Shown: positions 1 through 9,857, counted from the stretch's first letter. The stretch is DNA of 64,000 nucleotides from Deltaproteobacteria bacterium (GCA_029210625.1 JARGFU010000003.1:213782-277781), one strand, 5' to 3'. Program-made: numbers and translations. The notes: generated by a model from the letters alone, not told the origin.

Positions 1-3000
1 CCCCGGTCGAGGCCGTCGCCGAGGCCCCCGCCGAGGGGGGGCAGCCCGAGATCCCCACCGAGGGGGACGTGGACGCCGCCCTCGACGACGCCTTCTCCGG
101 TCAGGGGGGAGGCAGCAGCGATCCCCTCGCCGGGGTCCCCGAGGTCCCCGCCGAGGCCTACGCGGCCCTCGGCCAGGCGCCCGGCGCCCCTCCGGGGCTG
201 CCTCCGAAGCTGCCCTCCCGGGCCCGGAAGGAGTCGGTCACCGAGGAGGATCGGGCCTTCATCGATCAGCTCTTCGGCTCCCTCGCCGACCGCAAGTCCG
301 AGCTGCTGGCCGAGGCCCGCCGCCGCAAGGCCGAGGCGCGGCCCAAGCGGCGCAGCACCCTCGGCGGCCCCGAGGAGAAGATCCAGGCCCTGCGGGAGGA
401 GCTCAAGGATCGCGACATCGCCGTGGCCCGCCTCTCCGAGATCTGGCGGGCGCGCGAGCGCGAGGTCGGCGGCTTCGAGGACCGGGTCCACGAGAAGGAG
501 GTCGAGGCCCAGGGCCTGAAGCTCCAGCTCCAGGACATGGTCTCGCGCCTCGAGAAGGCCCGCTCCGTGCTCGAGCAGCGCGAGGCCGAGCACTCGGCGA
601 TGGTCGACAGCCTCCTCTCCCAGAAGGTGATGGAGGAGAAGGACCTCATCGAGGTGGTCGCGGGCAAGGAGAAGCAGGTCAACGACCTGCGCCGTGAGGT
701 CCGCGCCCGGGAGGACGAGGTCTCCTCCCTCGGGGTCGCCCTCGAGCAGGCCCAGCAGGACCACGACGTCCTCGAGAAGCGCAGCCAGCGGGCGCTCCTC
801 GCCGCCGAGATGCGGGAGACCAAGCTCAAGGGCTCGCTGGCCGAGCGCGAGGGGCAGGTCGCCAACCTCCAGATCGACGTCGCCGTCGCGCGCGACGAGA
901 TCGCCGCCCGGGCCGCCGAGGCCGAGGAGCGGGAGGCGCTGCAGAAGCAGGCCTACCGGGAGCTGCAGGCCACCCTCGAGAAGGTGGAGGCCGACCGGGA
1001 CTGGAAGCTGCGCGAGAAGATGGAGGAGATGGACCGGGCGCAGGCGGCCATCCTGCAGCTCGAGAAGGATCTCGACGCCACCCGGACCCAGCACGACGAG
1101 GAGCTCACCGAACTCAACGGGCTGCTCACCGAGTCCGAGACCCAGATCGACGAGCTGGAGGCGATGCTGCTGCGCACCGAGCAGCAGCGTGACGCCGTCA
1201 GCCAGAGCCTGCGGGATCGCCTGCAGGATCGCGCCACCACCATCGCCGAGCTCCAGGGCGAGCTCCAGGAGACCCGGGCCGAGGGCGTGCGCCGCGAGGC
1301 CGAGCTCGGCGAGACCCTCGAGGAGGAGCGCGCCCGCGTCGTCGATCTCGAGACCAGCCTGCTGCGCAGCCGCGAGGCGGCCAGCGAGGCCGAGGCCGAG
1401 CTGCGCAACCGGATCTCCGAGCTGGAGAAGTCCCTCGAGGACGCCCGGAACGAGCACGCGACCTTCGCCGAGGAGGCCGAGGCCCGCGAGGCGGGGCTGA
1501 ACGAGGAGCTCTCCTCCGCCCGCGAGCGGATCGGTGAGCTCGAGGGCGAGCTCGAGGCCCTGGAGATCGCCAAGAAGGAGCAGGCCGAGGAGCTGCACGC
1601 CGAGATCGCCTCGCGCGACGAGGCCCTCGCCAAGCTGCAGCAGGAACTCGAGGAGACCCGCGCGGACCTCGAGCGGCAGCTGGCCCAGGCCAACGCCGAC
1701 ATCGAGGGTCTGCGGGGCGTGCGCGAGAACCTCACCGAGGAGCTCAACACCTCCCGCCAGGAGAACGCGACCCTCACCGGCTCCCTGGACGAGGCCCGCT
1801 CGCGGATCGGCTCGCTGGAGTCCGACCTGCAGACCTCCCGGGAGGAGTCCTCCCGGCTCACCGGGGATCTGGGCTCGGCCCGCGAGCGCATCGCCGGACT
1901 GGAGGACGATCTCACCGCCCTGCAGGAGGCCAAGGAGGCCTCCGAGGAGGCGCTGCGAGACGAGCTCGGCGCCCGGGACGAGACCATCGTGGGGCTCAAC
2001 GCCCAGATCGCCGAGCTCTCGGCCGACAAGACCGGCCTCGAGGGCGAGCTGGAGCGGACCCGGGAGAAGATCTCCGGGCTCGAGGGCGACCTCGCTGCCC
2101 TGGGTCAGGCGCGGGACACCCTGGAGCAGAACCTCCGGGCCGAGATCGCCGCCCGGGACGAGGGAATGGCCGGGCTCGAGGGCGAGCTGGGCGAGGCCCG
2201 GGGGCGCATCGGGCAGCTCGAGGGCGAGCTGGGCGAGGCGAACGAGCGCATCGAGAACCTCCGGGCGGCGGTGGCCGACGGCGAGAGCCAGACCCAGACC
2301 CTGGAGCACGAGGCCGCCGAGGCGGCGCAGGCCGCGGCGAAGCGCGAGACCGAGCTGCACGGGATCATCCAGGCCCGGGATCAGAGCCTGGCCGAGCTGC
2401 AGGCCGCGCTCGAGCAGACCCGCGTGGCCGGCGAGGCCCAGGCCACCGAGCTGCAGGCCTCGGTCGCCGATCGCGAGGAGCAGATCCAGCGCCTCACCGA
2501 GCAGCTCTCGGAGTCCAACCGCAACCAGGCGGCCCTCCAGAGCCAGAGCGGCGAGCAGATCGCCGCCCTCCAGGCCCAGCTGGCCGAGGCCCAGCAGCAG
2601 GGTCAGGCCCTCGGCGCGCAGCTGGCCGAGGCCCAGGCCGGCCTGCAGCAGGCCGCGGCCGACGCCAAGGCGGCCGCCGACGCTCACGTCGCCGAGATGC
2701 ACGCCATGCGGGCGGATGCCCAGGCGCAGATCGCCGAGGCCGACGAGATGGGCAAGGCCCAGGGCGTGGCCCTGAGCTCGATGACCGAGCAGAACTCCGC
2801 CCTCGAGGAGCAGGTGAAGGCCCTCGGTCGGCAGCTCGAGGAGCTGCAGGCGCGGGCCACCAGCGAGGCCGAGGCCGCCGGCGAGCGCGCCCGGAAGCTG
2901 GGCGCCGAGCTCGACGACACCCAGAGCCGCCTCTCGGCGGTGCAGGCCGAGCTCGACGAGACCCGGGCGGCCCAGCACCAGGCCGAGGAGTCCCTGCGCT

Positions 3001-3602
3001 CGGAGAAGGCCTCCCACGCGACCGCCCTCGAGGCCGCCGAGGAGAAGCGCAAGGAGACCGTCACCAAGGCCAACGGCTTCATCGAGCAGGCCAAGGAGCA
3101 GATCGCCGCCTACAAGAAGAAGATGGCCGCGATGGAGTCCAAGCTCGAGACCGCCGCCCAGGCCCAGGCCAACGCCGAGAAGAGCGTGCAGCAGCGGATG
3201 AAGGGGGCCGAGAAGACCCTCTCCGATCTGCGCGATCGCCTGGAGAAGGCCACGACCGAGGCCCGGGAGATGCGGGCGAAGGTCATCGCGGCCAAGGAGG
3301 AGGCGCGGGCCGAGGCCAAGGTCGAGATCGAGAAGCGGGAGGCCAGCCGCTCCCAGGAGCTCAAGCGCCTGCAGGCCGCCCTCCAGGAGAAGTCCAAGGC
3401 CCTCAAGGTCGCGGAGCTGGAGCTGGGGCGCCTGAAGACCCGCGGCGCCAAGGCCCGGCCGGCCGGCCAGGGGACCGGCGTCCGCGAGCGGCCGGAGATC
3501 TCGGACGAGGATGCGTCCTCCAAGACCATGGTGGCGCCCATCCCCAAGGCCGAGGACGAGGACGACGAGCTGGGCGACATCCTCGACAACCTCGGGGGCT
3601 AG
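1..3602 (+). CDS. Giant coiled-coil protein, C-terminal part (5' end outside window)
   Basis: The reading frame is open from base 3 with no stop upstream, so the gene starts before the window. A GTG at 69 is only an internal codon. About 1,200 residues are visible. After a Pro/Ala/Glu-rich linker (about the first 100 residues) comes roughly 1,000 residues of nearly unbroken heptad-type Glu/Leu/Ala/Arg sequence, with recurring blocks such as GELEGELGEARERI and SLDEARSRIGSLE. A basic Pro/Gly stretch and an acidic tail ending DELGDILDNLGG follow. It should form a very long rod. In Myxococcota, proteins of this shape with an N-terminal receiver domain (FrzS and AglZ class) act in polarity and gliding motility. 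That assignment is inference, because the N-terminus that would prove it is missing. A perfect palindrome (3612-3625) lies just after the stop. Confidence 0.8.
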   Translation, partial: PVEAVAEAPAEGGQPEIPTEGDVDAALDDAFSGQGGGSSDPLAGVPEVPAEAYAALGQAPGAPPGLPPKLPSRARKESVTEEDRAFIDQLFGSLADRKSELLAEARRRKAEARPKRRSTLGGPEEKIQALREELKDRDIAVARLSEIWRAREREVGGFEDRVHEKEVEAQGLKLQLQDMVSRLEKARSVLEQREAEHSAMVDSLLSQKVMEEKDLIEVVAGKEKQVNDLRREVRAREDEVSSLGVALEQAQQDHDVLEKRSQRALLAAEMRETKLKGSLAEREGQVANLQIDVAVARDEIAARAAEAEEREALQKQAYRELQATLEKVEADRDWKLREKMEEMDRAQAAILQLEKDLDATRTQHDEELTELNGLLTESETQIDELEAMLLRTEQQRDAVSQSLRDRLQDRATTIAELQGELQETRAEGVRREAELGETLEEERARVVDLETSLLRSREAASEAEAELRNRISELEKSLEDARNEHATFAEEAEAREAGLNEELSSARERIGELEGELEALEIAKKEQAEELHAEIASRDEALAKLQQELEETRADLERQLAQANADIEGLRGVRENLTEELNTSRQENATLTGSLDEARSRIGSLESDLQTSREESSRLTGDLGSARERIAGLEDDLTALQEAKEASEEALRDELGARDETIVGLNAQIAELSADKTGLEGELERTREKISGLEGDLAALGQARDTLEQNLRAEIAARDEGMAGLEGELGEARGRIGQLEGELGEANERIENLRAAVADGESQTQTLEHEAAEAAQAAAKRETELHGIIQARDQSLAELQAALEQTRVAGEAQATELQASVADREEQIQRLTEQLSESNRNQAALQSQSGEQIAALQAQLAEAQQQGQALGAQLAEAQAGLQQAAADAKAAADAHVAEMHAMRADAQAQIAEADEMGKAQGVALSSMTEQNSALEEQVKALGRQLEELQARATSEAEAAGERARKLGAELDDTQSRLSAVQAELDETRAAQHQAEESLRSEKASHATALEAAEEKRKETVTKANGFIEQAKEQIAAYKKKMAAMESKLETAAQAQANAEKSVQQRMKGAEKTLSDLRDRLEKATTEAREMRAKVIAAKEEARAEAKVEIEKREASRSQELKRLQAALQEKSKALKVAELELGRLKTRGAKARPAGQGTGVRERPEISDEDASSKTMVAPIPKAEDEDDELGDILDNLGG

Positions 3603-3712
3603 GAGCGCGGGCCGCCGGCCGGCGGATCCTTAGCTCTTCCAGGCCCTTCCTGGCGAGGGTGCTCCGCTTCTTCTAGAATCGGGGGATTCCATCCCGGGGA
3701 GGGATCTCTCTA

Positions 3713-6190
3713 ATGAAGTACGCGCTGTCCTCTGCAAGCCTCGGCCTGGCCCTCGTCCTCACGCTCGCCGGCTGTGACGGCTGCGGCACCGGCACCACCT
3801 ACATCGACGGCGGCTCGGGGAACGACTCCGGGACGACCTCCTGCGTCACCGACTCCGAGTGTGCCTCGGGGTGGACCTGTGAGTCGGGCGTCTGCACCGA
3901 GCCCTTCTTCTGCCGCAGCGACCTCGACTGCCCGGCCGGCCAGACCTGCAACCTGCTGACCGGCTCCTGCGGGGGCGGGACCCCCGACGGCGGCACCGAC
4001 GGAGGCGGCACGGACGGGGGCGGCACGGACGGCGGCGACACCGACGGCGGGGTGCAGATCTGCAATCCCCTCGAGGCCCGCTGCAGCGCCGATCAGCTCT
4101 CGGTGGAGGAGTGCGTGGCGGACGGCTCCGCCTGGAACGTCACCCCCTGCGTGGCGCCGAGCCCGGTCTGCTACTCGGGCGCCTGCGTGGCCTGCAGCCC
4201 GGGGGCGGCCACCTGCAACGGCGAGGTGGCCGAGATCTGCCGCGGCGACGGCTCGGGCTACGACACCCTCGACTGCGCCCAGAGCGGCCAGTCCTGCGTG
4301 GGCGGCGCCTGCCAGCTCTGCACGCCGGGCGCGACCCAGTGCGCCGACGCGACGACCGCCAGCACCTGCAACCCCACCGGTACCGCCTGGGTGGACACCG
4401 CCTGCACCAACGGCTCCTGCGACGCGGCCTCGGGCCAGTGCCTGGTCCAGACCTGCACCCCGGGGGTGCGCGCCTGCCAGGGCAGCCAGCTGATGGAGTG
4501 CAACGCCGGCGGGACCGGCCTCGATCTGGTCGAGGACTGCGCGGCCACCGGCAAGGGCTGCCAGGGCGACGTCTGCGTCTCCCTCTGCGATCAGGCAGTG
4601 GCCCAGAACTCCTACATCGGCTGCGAGTACTGGCCGGTGGTGCTGGCGAACTCGGTGGACGCCCGCTTCCACAGCGACTTCGCGGTGGTGGTCTCGAACC
4701 CGAACGTCTCGCCGGCGACCGTGACGGTGAACAACGCCGCGGGCACCCAGGTGGCCTCGACCACCGTGGCCGCCGGTCAGCTCGCGACGATCAACCTGCC
4801 CTGGAACGCGCTGGACGCGCGGGTCGCCGGGGCGGGGCAGAACGAGATGGTCCCGCACACCGCCAAGGGCGCCATCGCCTACCGGCTGGTGAGCGACGTC
4901 CCGGTGACGGCCTACCAGTACAACCCCCTCTCCAGCGTCTACGCCGGCCCCTGCCTGGAAGGGAACACGCCGGACAACCCCTGCTACTCCTTCTCCAACG
5001 ACGCCTCGCTCCTGCTGCCGGCCCACGTCTACGGGGACGCCGCGGCCAGCCCGGCCAGCACCTACCTCTCCATGGCGATGCCGCACGCCAAGCTGCACAT
5101 CGACCTGGTCTGCGTGGATCCGATCTTCGGCAACTCGAACTGGGGCTCGGCGGATCTCGCCCAGCCGGCCTTCACGGCCATCGTGGCCACCGCGCCGGGG
5201 ACCACGAGCGTCACGGTGAACCCGCGGGGCGCCATCGCCACCGGCGACGGCGTGCCGGTGCAGATCGGCCCCGGGCAGGTGACGACCTTCACCCTGCAGC
5301 AGTACGAGGTGCTGCAGCTGGCCTCGGCGCCCAGCGGCTCGCCCACCACCGTCTCGGGCCAGCGGGGCCCCCTGGGCTCGGACCTCGACTGCCTCTTCGG
5401 CAGCTACTACTTCTTCGACACCCACTACGAGTGGCCGGCCTCGGACCTCACGGGCTCCATCATCACCTCGGACAAGCCGGTGGCGGTCTACGGCGGCGCG
5501 GAGTGCCGCTTCATGCCCTACGGCGAGTGGGCCTGCGACCACATGGAGCAGCAGCTCTTCCCCTTCGAGAACTGGGGATTCGAGTACGTGGGCACCCACT
5601 CCACGCCCACTGGCACCTCCGATCCGGGCGACATCTGGCGGGTCGTGGCGGCGGCGGACAACACGGTCGTGACCTTCACCCCTCCTTCGGCCTGCTCGAC
5701 CTGCAGTGGCGGCCAGGCGACCCTGAGCGCCGGCCAGAAGCTGGAGTTCCAGACCAACCAGGACTTCATGGTCTCGTCCCCGGACGCGGCGCACCCCTTC
5801 ATGCTGGTGCAGTATTTCGTGGGCCAGAACGCGACGGGCTCCAACGTGGGTGATCCGACGATGATCCTCTCGGTGCCCACGGCGCAGTACCGGAACGACT
5901 ACGCGTTCACCACGCCCCTGACCATCGCCCAGGACTACGTGAACATCGTGAAGCCGACCGGCGCCGACGTCAGCATCGACGGGGTCCTGGTCTCGCCCGC
6001 GGGCGGCTGGGTGCCCATCCCCGGTACCCCCTGGGTGCGCGGGAGGGCCACGGTGAGCGACGGCGCCCACCGGGTCAGCGCGACCGCGCCCATCGGGCTG
6101 ACGGTCTACGGCTACGACGAGTACGTCTCCTACGGCTACCCCGGCGGCCTCGATCTGCGGCCGATCGTCATCATCACCCCGGGCGGGTAG
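3713..6190 (+). CDS. Surface lipoprotein with IgGFc-binding-type domain
   Basis: Starts at ATG 3713 behind GGGGAGGGA. The signal peptide ends in a lipobox with the acylated Cys about residue 21 (LAGC), followed by a second Cys. Next comes a Cys motif (CVTDSECASGWTC), a flexible repeat of GGTDGG units (about residues 85-115), and several Cys-rich modules (CxPGxxxC, CxxGxxxVEEC) to about residue 300. The C-terminal 500 residues contain blocks typical of the bacterial IgGFc-binding N-terminal family: SDVPVTAYQYNP, SDKPVAVYGG, EQLFP-type QQLFPFENWG, and DIWRVVAAADNTVVTFTP. This family is common in Myxococcota surface proteins and is probably adhesive; the immunoglobulin name is historical. It is monocistronic and ends before a strong hairpin. 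The family call is good; the ligand is unknown. Confidence 0.8.
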   Translation: MKYALSSASLGLALVLTLAGCDGCGTGTTYIDGGSGNDSGTTSCVTDSECASGWTCESGVCTEPFFCRSDLDCPAGQTCNLLTGSCGGGTPDGGTDGGGTDGGGTDGGDTDGGVQICNPLEARCSADQLSVEECVADGSAWNVTPCVAPSPVCYSGACVACSPGAATCNGEVAEICRGDGSGYDTLDCAQSGQSCVGGACQLCTPGATQCADATTASTCNPTGTAWVDTACTNGSCDAASGQCLVQTCTPGVRACQGSQLMECNAGGTGLDLVEDCAATGKGCQGDVCVSLCDQAVAQNSYIGCEYWPVVLANSVDARFHSDFAVVVSNPNVSPATVTVNNAAGTQVASTTVAAGQLATINLPWNALDARVAGAGQNEMVPHTAKGAIAYRLVSDVPVTAYQYNPLSSVYAGPCLEGNTPDNPCYSFSNDASLLLPAHVYGDAAASPASTYLSMAMPHAKLHIDLVCVDPIFGNSNWGSADLAQPAFTAIVATAPGTTSVTVNPRGAIATGDGVPVQIGPGQVTTFTLQQYEVLQLASAPSGSPTTVSGQRGPLGSDLDCLFGSYYFFDTHYEWPASDLTGSIITSDKPVAVYGGAECRFMPYGEWACDHMEQQLFPFENWGFEYVGTHSTPTGTSDPGDIWRVVAAADNTVVTFTPPSACSTCSGGQATLSAGQKLEFQTNQDFMVSSPDAAHPFMLVQYFVGQNATGSNVGDPTMILSVPTAQYRNDYAFTTPLTIAQDYVNIVKPTGADVSIDGVLVSPAGGWVPIPGTPWVRGRATVSDGAHRVSATAPIGLTVYGYDEYVSYGYPGGLDLRPIVIITPGG

Positions 6191-6204
6191 GGCGCGAGAC
6201 GAAG

Positions 6205-6241
6205 ACGGCCCGGGCCTCTCCGGAGAGAGGCGCCGGGCCGT
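6205..6241. terminator. Strong bidirectional hairpin between convergent genes
   Basis: Perfect arms ACGGCCCGG-GCCTCTC and GAGAGGC-(G)-CCGGGCCGT enclose a CGGA loop. It lies 14 bp after the stop at 6190 and 26 bp from the stop of the convergent SDR gene. There is no clear U-tract, so the call rests on stem strength and position. Confidence 0.7.
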
Positions 6242-6267
6242 GAGGCTTTCCCGAGCCAGAGGTCCGT

Positions 6268-7176
6268 CTAGGCCTTGATGTGCTTCATGAACTGGCCGAG
6301 GGAGTCCTGGATGGTCTCGCAGACCGTGTGGCCCTCCATGGACTCGATGGTCTCCCAGTTGTCCCGGACCTGCTCCGGGGTGAGGCCCTCCTTGGCCACC
6401 ACCGCGAAGGGGCCGGTGCGGGCCCAGCGCAGCCGGGTGACGAGGCCGGCGCCGACCTCGTAGACCTGCCCGTTGGAGGTGCACTCGTCCGAGCAGAGCC
6501 AGGCGACGAGCGGCGAGACCAGGTTCGGGTCGAGGTGCTCGAGGACCTCGGGGGGGAGGATGGTCTCGGTCATCCGGGACTTCGCGAAGGGCGCGATGAT
6601 GTTGGTGTGGATGTTGTACTTGGCGCCCTCCTGGGCCAGCGTCTGGCCCATGCCGATCAGGCCGGCCTTGGCGGCCGCGTAGTTGGTCTGGCCGAAGTTG
6701 CCGTAGAGGCCGGCGGCGGAGGAGGTCATGATCACGCGGCCGTAGCCCTGCTCCAGGAAGAGCGGCCAGGCGGCCTTGGTCACGTTGAAGGAGCCCTTCA
6801 GGTGGACGTTCAGGACCGCGTCGAAGGCGTCGTGATCCATCTTCTTGAAGGAGGTGTCCCGCAGGATGCCGGCGTTGTTGATGACCACGTCGAGGCGGCC
6901 GAAGGTGTCGACGGCGGCCTTCACCATGGCCTCGGCGCCGGCCTGCTCGCTGACCGAGTCGTAGTTCGCCACGGCCTTGCCGCCGGCGGCCTCGATCTCC
7001 TCGACCACCTTCTGGGCCGGGGTCTCGCCGGAGCCCTCGCCCTGGAGGGAGCCGCCCAGGTCGTTCACCACGACCTTGGCGCCGTGCTTGGCGAAGAGGA
7101 GGGCGTGGGAGCGGCCGAGGCCACCACCGGCACCGGTCACCAGGACTACCTTGTCGTCGAAGCGGACGTCGCTCAT
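6268..7176 (-). CDS. SDR family 3-hydroxyacyl-CoA dehydrogenase-like oxidoreductase
   Basis: A 302-residue short-chain dehydrogenase. The NAD(P)-binding motif is TGAGGGLG (about residues 15-22), with NNAG near residue 98 and the catalytic Ser...YxxxK as TSSAAGLYGN...NYAAAKAG. The N-terminal VVVNDLGG block and the overall length match the D-3-hydroxyacyl-CoA dehydrogenase domain of peroxisomal multifunctional enzyme 2 (HSD17B4). The likely reaction is therefore NAD-dependent oxidation of a 3-hydroxyacyl-CoA in fatty-acid or steroid side-chain beta-oxidation. The extension after the SDR core (about residues 240-302) is also typical of that group. ATG 7176 has AAGGAG 7 bp upstream. No hydratase or thiolase gene is next to it, so the substrate is inferred only from family resemblance. 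Confidence 0.85.
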   Translation of the reverse strand: MSDVRFDDKVVLVTGAGGGLGRSHALLFAKHGAKVVVNDLGGSLQGEGSGETPAQKVVEEIEAAGGKAVANYDSVSEQAGAEAMVKAAVDTFGRLDVVINNAGILRDTSFKKMDHDAFDAVLNVHLKGSFNVTKAAWPLFLEQGYGRVIMTSSAAGLYGNFGQTNYAAAKAGLIGMGQTLAQEGAKYNIHTNIIAPFAKSRMTETILPPEVLEHLDPNLVSPLVAWLCSDECTSNGQVYEVGAGLVTRLRWARTGPFAVVAKEGLTPEQVRDNWETIESMEGHTVCETIQDSLGQFMKHIKA

Positions 7177-7266
7177 GGGGAGTCTCCTTGGGGGAAATAG
7201 GTTGGGCGGAACCTATCTCCGATCGAGGTCGCCGTCAGGGGGTCGTGCGGAGCGCCGGCCGGAGCC

Positions 7267-8733
7267 TCAGCTCGCGGCGCGCATGCCCGGCTCGTAGCGC
7301 ATCCACTTGTTCCGCCCGGCGTCCTTCGCGTTGTAGAGCGCGATGTCGGCGTGATCGAGGAGATCGCGCCAGCTGGCGGCGTCGTGGGGGTAGGAGGCGA
7401 CCCCGATGGAGAGCGTGATCTTGCCGAGGGGCTGGGTCCCCTCGTTGGGGAAGATCCGCTCCTCGACCGCCGCCCGTAGCTTCTCGGCGACCTCGGGAGC
7501 CCGGTCGCGGTCGATGCGAGGGAGCACGACGGTGAACTCCTCGCCGCCGTAGCGGGCGAGGGTGTCGACCGAGCGCACGTGCTCCTTCAGCGTCCGGGCG
7601 ACCTCGATCAGCACCCGGTCGCCCATGGGGTGGCCGTGGGTGTCGTTGTACTTCTTGAAGTGATCGATATCGATCATCACGACCGTGAAGGGCTGGTGGA
7701 AGCGCGCCGACCGCGTGATCTCCATGTCCAGCTGCCGCTCGAGCTCCCGGCGGTTGAAGAGGCCGGTGAGGGGGTCGGTGATCGAGAGCTCGAGGGTCTG
7801 CTGGTAGAGGCGGGCGTTGATGATGGCCAGGGCCGCCTGGGTGGCGACGGTCTCGAGGAGGCGGATCTCGTTGCTGGTGAAGGCGCCGACCACCGGCCGG
7901 TTGAAGGCGAGCCCGCCCACCGGCTCGCCGCGGTGAATCATGGGCACCACCAGCACCGAGCCGTCGTCGCTGCGGCGGCCCTTGTAGTGGAGGTAGCGCG
8001 GCTCGTCCCGGGTGTTGGGGACGTAGACCGTCCTGCGCGACTCGTGCATCACGCCGATGAGGCCCTCCTCCTCCGAGAAGCGCAGGCTCTCGACCTGCTC
8101 CCGCATCTCGTCCTTCATGCCGAAGGTCTCGGTGACGGCGTACTCCCGGTTCTCGTAGTCGTAGAGGAGGAGGGTGAACTCGTCGAAGCCCAGGGCGATG
8201 CCGATCTTCTCGGTGACCTGGGAGAGGACCGCCTGCAGGTCGAGGGAGGAGGAGATGGCCTGGGTGACGTCGATGAGCAGCGAGAGCTCCCGCACGCGGT
8301 CGGCGAGCTCCTCCCGGCCGGCGGCGAGCTGCTCCTGCAGTTCGAGCTTCCGCTGCATCCACTCCTTCTCGACCTCGGAGTCGATGTGGGTGGCGGCCAG
8401 ATCGGTCACCCGGGCCAGCATGATGTTGAAGCTGTTGGCGAGCTGGCCGATCTCGTCGGCGCTGCGCACCTTGGCGCGGATGAGGAACTCACCGCCCTGG
8501 GCGCGCTCCATCACCTGGGTGAGCTCGGCCAGAGGATCGAGCACGAGGAACTTCAGGGCGGCGGAGGCGCCGAGGAGAGCGCCGATGATGGCGCCAGCGA
8601 TCACCCAGGCCTCTCGCGGGTCGGGGTTGCGGCCCGAGAGGATGATGCCGCTGAAGGCGAGCACCAGCGCGATCAGCGAGAGTGCGATCGCCATCTTGCG
8701 CCAGATCCGGCGCCTGATGAATCCCACGACCAT
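7267..8733 (-). CDS. Membrane diguanylate cyclase (TM-HAMP-GAF-GGDEF)
   Basis: 488 residues. Two N-terminal membrane segments (about 15-33 and 42-66) have little between them, so there is no real periplasmic sensor. A HAMP domain follows (about 67-118), then a short coiled coil, a GAF domain (about 150-300) and a C-terminal GGDEF domain. The active-site motif is GGEEF, a competent variant. An intact inhibitory I-site, RSVD, lies exactly five residues upstream, so product feedback is expected. It makes cyclic di-GMP at the inner membrane. Its start lies 17 bp after the stop of the peptidase-MA gene upstream, so the two are probably cotranscribed. PilZ-type receivers of cyclic di-GMP occur elsewhere in the window (46392 and 50305). 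Confidence 0.92.
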   Translation of the reverse strand: MVVGFIRRRIWRKMAIALSLIALVLAFSGIILSGRNPDPREAWVIAGAIIGALLGASAALKFLVLDPLAELTQVMERAQGGEFLIRAKVRSADEIGQLANSFNIMLARVTDLAATHIDSEVEKEWMQRKLELQEQLAAGREELADRVRELSLLIDVTQAISSSLDLQAVLSQVTEKIGIALGFDEFTLLLYDYENREYAVTETFGMKDEMREQVESLRFSEEEGLIGVMHESRRTVYVPNTRDEPRYLHYKGRRSDDGSVLVVPMIHRGEPVGGLAFNRPVVGAFTSNEIRLLETVATQAALAIINARLYQQTLELSITDPLTGLFNRRELERQLDMEITRSARFHQPFTVVMIDIDHFKKYNDTHGHPMGDRVLIEVARTLKEHVRSVDTLARYGGEEFTVVLPRIDRDRAPEVAEKLRAAVEERIFPNEGTQPLGKITLSIGVASYPHDAASWRDLLDHADIALYNAKDAGRNKWMRYEPGMRAAS

Positions 8734-8750
8734 CCCCCAAGCCTACTTGA

Positions 8751-9857
8751 TCAGTGCAGGTACGGCACCTTCCGGGGCTCATCTTCCGGGTCGTCGGGGC
8801 CGTCCTCGTCCGCGTCACCTTCCGGGCCCTCTTCGCCGTCCTCGCCGCTGTAGATCCGGTCGAGCTCATCGAGCTGCTGGGGGCTCAGGGCGACGCCCTG
8901 GTGCAGGAGCTCCTCCAGCTCCATCCGGCGCATCCCGGCGCGGTTCTGCCGGCGCTTTCGCCAGTAGGCCAAGAGGAAGAGCAGGCTGGTCAAGGTCCAG
9001 AGGGTCCCGCCCGAGGCCAGGAGGGGCACCCAGGTGAAGCGCAGCCGCAGATCCTCGTGCCAGGCCTTCTCCAGCTTCCAGAGGGGGCTGCCGGTCCCGA
9101 CCTCCAGGGCCGCGTCGAAGTCGGCGCCCTCCTTCACCGAGGCGACCAGCCGGTGGATGCCCCGCTGGCCGTGCTCCCGGAAGAGCCAGCCGACGAAGTC
9201 CACCGCCTCGGCGTAGGCCAGCTGGACGTCCAGGGGATCCTCCGGCCAACCGCGCCCCAGGTCGATGAGGTCGATCCAGTCGCCCCGGAGGGTGGCGGTG
9301 GCCAGGGTGGCCGTGCGCCCCGGGTCGAACTCCGCGGCGTGGTAGACGGCCATCCCCTCCAGGAACCATCGGGGGAAGCGGTGGGGGGCGATGCGGTCCA
9401 GGGCGAGGTGGGAGATCTCGTGCAGGAGCACCTGCCGGGGGGGCTGCCGGCCGCCCTTGGGGGAGGCGTCCAGGACGATCAGGTTCAGGGAGGGGTAGGC
9501 CAGGCCCACCGCCCAGCTCGGCGCCGTCTGACCGTCCGGCTGGAGGGCCTGGAAGGCCGACCGGCTCATGGCCACCCGCACCTCGGTGCGGCCCGGGTAG
9601 TCCTGCCCGAGGTTCTCCTCCAGGGCGTTGCGCAGGCCCTCGGCCTCGGCCGCCACTGCCCGCGCCGGCGCGGCCGCGTCGGGGAAGGCCACGAAGCGGA
9701 AGCGGGGGCTCTCGGCGACGAGCTCCGCGCCCTCGGGGAGGGGGAGGGAGGCCTCCTCGTGCACCCGCGCGGGGCCGACCAGGGGCTCCTGCGAGTAGGC
9801 TCCGGCCTGCGCGGGCAGCAGGAGGAGGGCGAGGAGGAGGAGCAGGACCCGGCGCAT
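8751..9857 (-). CDS. Membrane-anchored gluzincin-like protease (peptidase MA family)
   Basis: The start is placed at the ATG at 9857 because it opens directly into a signal peptide (MRRVLLLLLALLLLPAQAGA); the frame stays open 60 bp further upstream. The mature protein carries the zinc motif HEISH followed by WFLEGMAVY, where the Glu can be the third ligand, as in the peptidase MA (gluzincin) superfamily. A C-terminal membrane segment (LLASGGTLWTLTSLLFLLAYW) is followed by a basic stop-transfer KRRQNR and a very acidic tail (GEDGEEGPEGDADED). The catalytic domain should face the periplasm. It reads into the diguanylate cyclase gene 17 bp downstream. The substrate is unknown. Confidence 0.82.
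   Translation of the reverse strand: MRRVLLLLLALLLLPAQAGAYSQEPLVGPARVHEEASLPLPEGAELVAESPRFRFVAFPDAAAPARAVAAEAEGLRNALEENLGQDYPGRTEVRVAMSRSAFQALQPDGQTAPSWAVGLAYPSLNLIVLDASPKGGRQPPRQVLLHEISHLALDRIAPHRFPRWFLEGMAVYHAAEFDPGRTATLATATLRGDWIDLIDLGRGWPEDPLDVQLAYAEAVDFVGWLFREHGQRGIHRLVASVKEGADFDAALEVGTGSPLWKLEKAWHEDLRLRFTWVPLLASGGTLWTLTSLLFLLAYWRKRRQNRAGMRRMELEELLHQGVALSPQQLDELDRIYSGEDGEEGPEGDADEDGPDDPEDEPRKVPYLH

Noticed and set aside
3612..3625. Perfect 14-bp palindrome after the coiled-coil gene as a terminator
   Set aside because: It has no loop and no T-run. It may be chance in GC-rich sequence; noted only in the gene entry.
3710..6484. A 924-codon minus-strand frame antisense to the IgGFc-type lipoprotein
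   Set aside because: The plus-strand gene has a signal peptide and family motifs; this frame is only a GC-rich shadow.
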